64,000 nt of DNA. It comes from Panax quinquefolius (Eukaryota; Streptophyta; Magnoliopsida; Apiales; Araliaceae). The stretch lies in assembly GCA_020205615.1 (NCBI GenBank), contig CM035171.1:6685601-6749600 (forward strand). The letters are read 5' to 3'. Shown here one piece after another: positions 56,474-64,000 of the stretch (position 1 is the first letter of the stretch; the number at the start of each line of letters is the position of its first letter). The notes beneath the pieces were generated by a model, which saw only the letters and a list, made by a program, of their open reading frames with translations, did no database searches and was not told where the DNA came from. The position numbers and the translations under genes were made by a program.

Positions 56474-58341
56474 TGAAAGTAGTATGCACACAAAGCCAAT
56501 CATGTTTGATGATAAAGCATATACTTTGTAACAATCTTATTCATTTATTAATAAAAAGTATTAATTTATTAAAGGCTTTTAATTATCTACATGATCTTTG
56601 TTTTATAATATGTGATAAACCCATAGTTTTAAGCAATGCTTTTAGAATAATGATGATGATCATTCTAATGAGATCTAAATTCTTAGAAAGCTTAAAACTA
56701 AAATAGTTCCCAATCATTGGATTACTAAATTGGGGATTAGTGAATCCGGATAGATTGGTACATACGTTGCTTGCTCTTGGATGAGGATGATTGATCTCAT
56801 GATCATTTATGTAAAGACACTAAAGCAAGTATGTAGGTGCTTATTAGAGAATAAGTTCATTTGAACGCGTTGACTCGCTAAGGAATACCTAATGGAGTTT
56901 TATTTGCTGTCAATAGGAATTCCTCTGTAGTGATAGTAAGACAAGTAATCCTTGGACTTGAGATCATCATAGTATCTTGTGTATGATGAGTTATACTTTG
57001 ACTTATTCCTTAAGACCCTTAGGGTATATCAAAGGTATGCTTGGGTATAATAAGTTGTACATGGAGATAATGTATGATCAATAAAGAATCTACCACTTCT
57101 AATAAAAGAAGATAAATGTCTATGTGATTCGATAAATGACAACCCAAAGAGTCCTTGGCGAAGCGAATGAAATTAGAAAGGAGTTTCTAATTTGCATTAT
57201 TTGAGTTGTGCGTTTAAGGATCGAAATACATATAATTAAATAAAATAAGACTTGACAAGAATTCCATGTCTTATATTTAATTGGGACATTGTATGGTGGA
57301 AGGATTGAATTGTGCGCAATTATTTACTCAAAGGTTCTTTAATGATTAATGTTGAAATCTATATTATCTGGAAAGTCGTTGATCGCTGGGAGGCTTATCC
57401 CTATTGTAGAATAAATATTATTTATTTAAATAAATTAATTATTTAATTTATTTATTTAAATAAGATTAGAATTGTTCTAATTGATTTATTCACAACCTAT
57501 TAATATGGAGAACCTAAAGGTCACACCATAAAAAGGAAGAATAATTATTTAAGAAGTTAATGGCATAATCGTAATAATATGTTATGTATATTTAATTTAA
57601 TCTATGGTGATAGAATAAATTAAATAGCTTAATATTATTATTTAATATTTTAGAAATATTAAATATAAATTAATAAGAGGAGTCTTATTAATATTATTAC
57701 AATTATTATTATTTTAATTTCTAAAGAGTTTAGGAATTAATTTAATATAAGTACTCTCATTTATTCCTAATTGGATTAGGAAGGAAAATTAGTTAAAGGA
57801 GTTTAATTAATTATCCCTAATAAGATTAGGGAGCTTAATTAATTAAAAGAATTAATTAATTAAAAACCCAATTCCTTAATTGTTAAGGTGGGTTGCCCAC
57901 ATCTATAAATAAGAGGAGTCTTATTATGGGTGGGATGGGTTGTTGACTTTTACAACGTAATAATTCCAATTTGTTGGAGAGTACCCTTTTTCTATAGAGA
58001 TAGGAAAAACTAGGGTTTGAGCCATAAACACCCATCTTCTTGAATTTTCTTCTTCCTTGGTGGATCACCTCTGAGAGGCCAAACATTTGGGTGGCTAACG
58101 TTGATCAAAGGAAGGAACCAAACCCGGTGGATTCAAGATTGAGCGAAAGGATTTGGAGGTGAACTTGTACTGAGGAAGCTCGATCTTCAAGGGTATGATT
58201 TATTCTTTATCTTTTCGTTTAATTAATAATTATGCATAAAGGGTGATCCGGTATATGGTTTGTAAATTTTAAACTCGATTTTTCCACGCTTAAGCACTTT
58301 TTATGCAATTTGATTGCATCCATGAATATTACAAACCTAAC
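56474..58341 (+). mobile_element. Cop-2 3' LTR (1868 bp)
   Basis: It starts TGAAAGTAGTATGCACAC and ends AATATTACAAACCTAAC. It is nearly the same as 49190-51065. Confidence 0.9.
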
Positions 58342-59630
58342 GAGAATGAGTGCGATGATGTCAAGTATAATGACAGAGCCAACTTTAATAGAAAAGTTAA
58401 GGTTGCTCGCCAGCCCAATCTTGAAAGGATGCGTATGAAAGAAGAAAGTAAAGAAGGAGCTATTAGGAAGCGAGAATTGATGAAGAAGGAATACTTGAGT
58501 CCACTCTAGACTTTGTGTTCCTAACGACTACGATTTGAAGTACAAAATTATGATGGAGGCACACAATACGCCATTTGCAATCCATCCTGGAAGTACTAAA
58601 TGTATCGTGATCTTCTACATACATTTTGGTGGAACAATATGAAGAGAGAGATTGCAAAGTTTATCTCGATGTGTTTAACTTGCAAAACGTGTAAAGCGGA
58701 GCATCTTGTACCTAAGGGTCCGTTGCAACCACTTGAGATTCGGAATGGAAGTGGAACACATTACTATGGATTTCTATGACGGGTCTTCCTACTACGGTTT
58801 CTCAAGGCATCAATACTATTTGGGTTATTGTTGATAGATTAACCAAGTCTCCTCATTTCTTTCTTGCCGATCTGGAGACTTATTCCTCGAACGTCTTGCT
58901 AGTATGTGCGTGAATGAGATTGTGAGGTTGCATGGCATGCCTGTATCCATAGTTTTGGATCGTGACCCAAGATTCACTTCAAGATTTTGGGTTAGCTTGC
59001 AAAAAGCTATGGGCACAGATTTGCGATTTAGTTCGACATACCATCCCCAAACGGACGGACAATCGAGAGAGGACTATTCAAACTCTTGAAGATCTATTAA
59101 GACTACGTGTCCTAGACTTCAAGGGTAGTTGGGATAAGTATTTACCATTGGTGGAATTCTCCTACAACAACAGCTTATCGTGCAAGTATAGGTGTGGCTC
59201 CATTCAAGCATTATATGGATGAAAATGTCGTTCTCCAATATGTTGGGATGAAGTGGGTGAAGCAACATTGTTGGGACCCGAGTTAAGATGTATGACTACT
59301 ACGAAAAGATCCAAATGATTCGACAACGTATACAAACGGCACAAGATCGACAAAAAGAGTTATGCGGATCTTCATCGAAAGGACGTGGAATTTAATGTAG
59401 GGGATCATGTATTGTTGCGAGTTGCTTCCATGGAAGGGAGTTACAAGATTTGGGAAGAGAGGAAAGCTCAATCCACGATTTATTGGTCCATTTCAAATTC
59501 TTGACCGAGTAGGAAATGTAGCCTATAGACTTGCGTTACCTCCGAAAAGTATGTCTCGTGTTCATAATGTGTTTCACATATCACATTTCAGAATATATGA
59601 AAGACCAGAACCACGTTATTGAGTTAGAAC
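58342..59630 (+). pseudogene. GyA-2 integrase
   Basis: The linker from RNase H (58350-58500) is followed by the zinc-binding part at 58575-58700 (NMKREIAKFISMCLTCKTCK) and KAEHLVPKGPLQPLEI. The core has the first Asp region near 58765, [20 protein letters not shown] (58924-58983) with the second Asp, and YHPQTDGQS (59038-59065) upstream of the Glu helix. LVEFSYNNS lies near 59145. The C-terminal domain at 59380-59560 has KDVEFNVGDHVLLR-type text and NPRFIGPFQILDRVG, then RLALPPKSMSRVHNVFHISH. It is frameshifted at least four times. It would integrate GyA cDNA and, if B shares its ends, GyB cDNA too. Confidence 0.85.
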
Positions 59631-59860
59631 CCCATTTGAGATAGCCAAGAAGACTTAACGTATGAGGAGGTACACATCAAGATCTTGGATAGGAAGGAGC
59701 ATGTCCTACGCATGAAGGTCATACCACACGAAGTTAAAGTTTTGTGGAGGAATCATGCTATAGAGGAAATGACCTCGGGAATTGAAAGCGGAAATGAAAG
59801 CGAGGTATCCTCACCTTTTGAAACACCAGTATCGTGACGTCGATTTCGAGGACGAAATTT
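59631..59860 (+). pseudogene. GyA-2 chromodomain-like C-terminal tail
   Basis: Text for EEVHIKILDRKEHVLRMKVI is readable at about 59665-59725, then KVLWRNHAIEEMT (59735-59775) and HLLKHQYR near 59815. Spacing after the integrase C-terminus and the W-R-N-H-x-x-E-E pattern fit chromovirus chromodomains. The stop is not certain because the frame shifts before the PPT. Confidence 0.65.
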
Positions 59861-59875
59861 CATAAGGAGGGAGGT
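59861..59875 (+). other. Polypurine tract of GyA-2
   Basis: CATAAGGAGGGAGGT directly before the LTR start TGTAAGACCCC; compare CCATAAGGAGGGAGAT in GyB. Confidence 0.85.
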
Positions 59876-61232
59876 TGTAAGACCCCAAAATTTTTAAATA
59901 AAAGGAATTTCCTTTATTTATTATTTTGAAATAGTAAGGGTTGATTTGATTAATGTGGATAGTTAAGGGTTAAATACGCAAATATTTCAAAAATAAGCAA
60001 AGTGGTTATAAAATATTCATTATCGCTTGGGGAATATTCATTTGGTCGTGGGAATATTCAATGCGTTTGGGAATATTCGCATGCGACGGCGCAACCATGT
60101 GGGGCCCCATAACGGAAAGCGATTGGATGAAGAAAAACGACAAATATAAGTTGTTTTTAAATAATCAGGCGTAGTTATTACAATTAATCTTGTTGGAATA
60201 CCCGTGGTTAAAACACACTAATACGCGTTGTTGAACAAGAGTACACCAGATTGCACCAATTATTGATTCTTACGTAAGAAGGCACTACTCAATAATGGTT
60301 ACGATAATTACTGCTCAAAGATTTTATTGAGTTAATAATTGTTTGCGTTGATATTTTATATTCTTTGTTGTTTCAATAATTGTCATTACACGATATTTTC
60401 ATTATCGAAGCAATAATTCATATTATCCGAATAATATTATTAGATAACATTATTGGCAATGTCTAGAAAGTTACATTCAAGGAGAGGTTTGGTCACCTAA
60501 TTGCGCGCCAAGAGTTAAGAAATTCTTATTGAAAGCCCCTCTTTCTGAACCCGCCGGTTGTCAATATTGTGATTCTCGTAATATTATTTGTGAATAATTA
60601 ATTATTGATTTATATGATGAGGAAAATATTGATTTTATGTGGATATAGATGGAGAAAATTTTTAAAATGACAATTGTTGAAAATTAATATTTTATCTTTT
60701 TCGATAAAATAATTCATTTAAATATATTATTTTAATAATATATTAATTCTATGATATTTTTACAACGAATGTGGGATATATGAGTATACGAGGAGGAAGA
60801 GTATTTTTGTTACAATAAATGTTTAAAACATGTTAAACATGTCGGTGGGACCCCATTTATTATTTGAAATTTGATTATAGCTTTGTAAAATCGCCTGGTT
60901 TGTGGATTTCTTTGGTCAATTTCTATTTGGAATTTGGAAAAACTTTCTTCTATAAAGTTGTAGAGAATTGAAATTTCTATAAAAACACGCGAGATTCGAA
61001 TTTTCTGATGAAAGGGCTATTTATTATGAATTATTGAACTTCCGAAGCTTCGAAATAATTGATTTTTGGGAGTTTAAAATATTTTTTGTAAGAAAAACGT
61101 TTTTTGTTGTAATTGAGTGGCTCACATGTGTTATAAATGATCTGAAATCAGATTTCTAAGGTGGGCTTGAATATTTTTAAGAAATATTATTATTTTATTA
61201 AATTTTCTCGCTTTTGGTGTTCTAAAGATTTT

Positions 61233-61245
61233 CCTATAAATAGGG
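61233..61245 (+). promoter_or_regulatory. TATA box of GyA-2 3' LTR
   Basis: CCTATAAATAGGG with CTCTCTCTATATT about 50 bp downstream. It could drive readthrough into Cop-1 leader sequence. Confidence 0.65.
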
Positions 61246-61899
61246 TCTTGGGTTAGAATTGAAAATCACACCGTAAACTCAAGTTTTCTCTCTCTATATT
61301 ATCGAAGCGTATTCTTGTGAGTATTTTGAGTATACTTTGAGTATTGCTAGCGGTTTGAAGTTCCTTCAAAGACTATACCCTTGATTCTAGCTAGAAGACC
61401 GATCTTTCGAGGTAAGGGATGTTATTTTCTTCTCAAATGATATTATTTCTTCAATATCATTATCTTTGAAATATTGGTTGAAACTTTTTATCAAATTTGG
61501 AACTTTTTCATGCCTCGGGGTTACTATTCATGAGTTACTATTCACGAGTACTATTCAAGTGAAGCGTGAAGATGTTTTTTTGTAGAATTTCTATCTTTTG
61601 GTGTGAGATACTTATTCACGATATACCAAGACTATTCACATATACTGAAGACTATTCACCTAAAAATAAAATTTTTTCTTTTGTCCAAAATATCTATTCG
61701 GATACTAGCTTTGATTGTATCCATGTTTTGATCATTCTTGAATTTTACACCACTATGATTATTTTTGAGGTATTTTTGACGTGGATAAAACCAAGTACGA
61801 ATCCTTAATCCTTAATCCTTGTCATTTTGTTTCAATCGGATTCGCTTTCTTTAAAAAAAAATATTTTTCATCATCCTCGGTCTTAAATGATGATATTAT

Positions 61900-62095
61900 G
61901 GAATATCTTTGGCCCGTAGTGCAAAGATGAATGATTTCTTAAGAATATCTTTGGCATGTAGTGCAAAAGATGAATGATTTCTGAAGAATATCTTTGGCCC
62001 TGTAGTAGTAAAGATGAACAGTGTTTAAATGAACATGACCAACTAATGAATATCTTTGGCACAGTAGTGCAAAGATGAATATTTGATTTCGTGAT
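61900..62095. repeat. Hairpin array TATCTTTGGC...GCAAAGATGA, GyA-2 3' LTR
   Basis: Four units have the same stems as 45225-45415. Loops vary between units (CCGTAGT, ATGTAGT, CCTGTAGTAGT, ACAGTAGT). Confidence 0.8.
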
Positions 62096-62621
62096 GTATA
62101 TTGATTGATGTTACAGGATAAAAGATAGAGCGATGAACTTTTAAATTCATACATAGAAGATAGTAGTTTGCATTCTCTACTTAACTCTTCTAATGAATTA
62201 TTATTTCACTGCGAATATTGATTTAAAATTTGTTGTCTATCGTGATTCTATTATATTTTTCTGTTGAAGACTAACGATAATTTGTTGTATATTATCTTAG
62301 TCATAATATTCTTTATTGAGCTAGTTGAGCTCACCCTTTTCCTTTTGTTCCATTTTTCTCGTGGAGGCGAGAATATAAAAGTGCAGCCGGGATATGGAAT
62401 GAAGGTTTTAGAAAAGGATTGTTTAGTAGTCCTCACCATTTTTGTAAAATAATGTATCAATAAATGTGATGAGGATTTATTTGAGTATAGATATTGTCTG
62501 AAGATAATATTTGTATTCAAACTCACAGCTTTCTTGTTGTAATAATAAAGTTGTAGTTGTTTCTGTACCATGTATTGACAACTCAGAATAGGTGATGTAT
62601 ACCTATTTTGGGGGCGTCACA

Positions 62622-63353
<732 letters not shown>

Positions 63354-63372
63354 GGTTTGGCTCTGATGCCAC
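63354..63372 (-). other. Primer binding site of Cop-1
   Basis: The minus strand reads GTGGCATCAGAGCCAAACC straight after the LTR end AAACCTAACA. Very close to the initiator tRNA-Met complement. Confidence 0.85.
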
Positions 63373-64000
63373 TGTTAGGTTTATAATATTCATGTGCGCA
63401 ATCAAATTGCAAAATAATGCGGAAGCGTGTAAAAATCAGAGTTTAAAAATTTACAAACCATATACCCGGATCACCCTTTATGCATAATTATTAATTAAAC
63501 GAAAAGATAAAGAATAAAATCATACCCTTGAAGATCGAGCTTCCTCAGGTACAAGTTCACCTCCAATCCTTTTCGCGTTCAACTTGAATCCACCGGGTTT
63601 GGTTCCTTCCTTTGATCAACGTTAGCCACCCATGTGTTTGGCCTCTAGAGGTGATCTACCAAGGAAGAAGAAAATTCAAGAAGATGGGTGTTTATGGCTC
63701 AAACCCTAGTTTTCTATCTCTATAGAAAAGGGTACTCTCCAACAAATTGGAATTATGTCGTTGTAAAAGTCAACAACCCCCTCCACCCATAATAAGACTC
63801 CTCTTATTTATTGATGTGGGCAACCCTCCTTAACAATTAAGAAATTGGGTTTTATTTAATTAATTAAATTCTTTTAATTAATTAGGCTCCCTAATCTTAT
63901 TAGGGATAATTAATTAAACTCTTTTAATTAATTTAACCTCCTAATCTTATTAGAATAAATGAGAGTACTTATATTAAATTAATTCCTAAACTCTTTTAGA
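63373..64000 (-). mobile_element. Cop-1 5' LTR, cut by window end
   Basis: It starts TGTTAGGTTTATAATATTC on plus and is collinear with 9448-10080. The promoter region with the CTTATTTATTGATG (TATA-like on minus) is at about 63804-63817. About 1.25 kb is expected beyond the window. Confidence 0.9.

Larger units (their letters stand above)
49190..58341 (+). mobile_element. Cop-2: Ty1/copia element inside GyA-2 pol
   Basis: 5' LTR 49190-51065, PBS 51067, gag/PR/INT/RT/RH remnants 53400-56440, PPT 56462, 3' LTR 56474-58341. It is 9.15 kb and the same family as Cop-1 but two nesting levels younger. A clear target duplication is not visible: the left flank ends GGGGCC and the right begins GAGAATG. 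The flanking GyA-2 reading resumes with integrase text. Coding regions show the same internal deletions as Cop-1 (gag middle, integrase core), so both descend from an already defective master copy. Confidence 0.9.
34725..62621 (+). mobile_element. GyA-2: Ty3/gypsy chromovirus-like element carrying two nested elements
   Basis: Target duplication AAACT at 34720-34724 and 62622-62626. The 5' LTR is split into 34725-35634 and 44115-45938 by GyB-3. PBS is at 45940. gag-PR-RT-RH run from 46110 to 49189, then Cop-2 intervenes (49190-58341), then integrase and chromodomain-like tail to 59860, PPT, and the 3' LTR 59876-62621. Without the insertions it measures about 10.3 kb, a usual size for such elements. 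It is the only element here keeping all gypsy enzyme domains, though frameshifted. The order RT-RH-INT identifies Ty3/gypsy. Long LTRs, TGTAAGACC start and the tail suggest the Tekay/Del side of the chromoviruses (inference). Confidence 0.92.
59876..62621 (+). mobile_element. GyA-2 3' LTR (2746 bp)
   Basis: It starts TGTAAGACCCCAAAATTTTT and ends TTTTGGGGGCGTCACA with TSD AAACT. TATA is at 61233-61245, the ACTATTCACGAG patch at 61520-61665, and the hairpin array at 61900-62095. Uninterrupted, it shows what the split 5' LTR looked like. Confidence 0.92.

Overview
The window reads as heterochromatic nuclear DNA of a flowering plant. It is very AT-rich and built almost entirely of LTR retrotransposons inserted into one another. 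I see no intact cellular gene, rRNA, tRNA or CRISPR array. The species cannot be named from the sequence. Every coding stretch is a broken gag or pol fragment. Single-base indels are so frequent, also between paired LTRs, that some frameshifts may be basecalling errors and not true decay.

Three families recur; the names are mine. 'Cop' is a Ty1/copia element with LTRs of about 1.87 kb, PBS for initiator tRNA-Met, and gag-PR-INT-RT-RH remnants. 'GyA' is a Ty3/gypsy, probably chromovirus, element with LTRs of about 2.75 kb (TGTAAGACC...GGGGGCGTCACA) and gag with CCHC knuckle, PR, RT, RH, INT and a chromodomain-like tail. 'GyB' has LTRs of about 2.4 kb (TGTGAGACCC...GGGGGCGTCACA). It shares the PBS, the polypurine tract (PPT) and the 3' part of the LTR with GyA, but has no RT, RNase H or integrase. 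In their place GyB carries a conserved 1.5-kb noncoding block and a 58-bp tandem array.

Layout: 1-8247 is a rearranged GyB cluster: a plus-strand LTR fragment, the minus-strand element GyB-1 lacking its left LTR, and a second plus-strand LTR fragment. 8248-9447 is the only stretch outside an LTR element; it holds a 350-bp hairpin. From 9448 to beyond 64000 lies one Cop element on the minus strand (Cop-1), opened by three insertions: GyB-2 (minus, 12365-21526), GyA-1 (minus, 24130-33726, TSD TATAT) and GyA-2 (plus, 34725-62621, TSD AAACT). GyA-2 itself carries GyB-3 (minus, 35635-44114) in its 5' LTR and a second Cop element (Cop-2, plus, 49190-58341) in pol. With the insertions removed and a right LTR of normal size assumed, Cop-1 is about 9.14 kb; intact Cop-2 is 9.15 kb.

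The parts most worth attention are: the non-autonomous GyB family, which looks able to use GyA machinery in trans; a coiled-coil reading region in GyB-2 where capsid should be; conserved hairpin motifs in the transcribed LTR halves of both gypsy families; evenly spaced 20-bp repeats in the Cop leader; and the inverted LTR junction near 1140.
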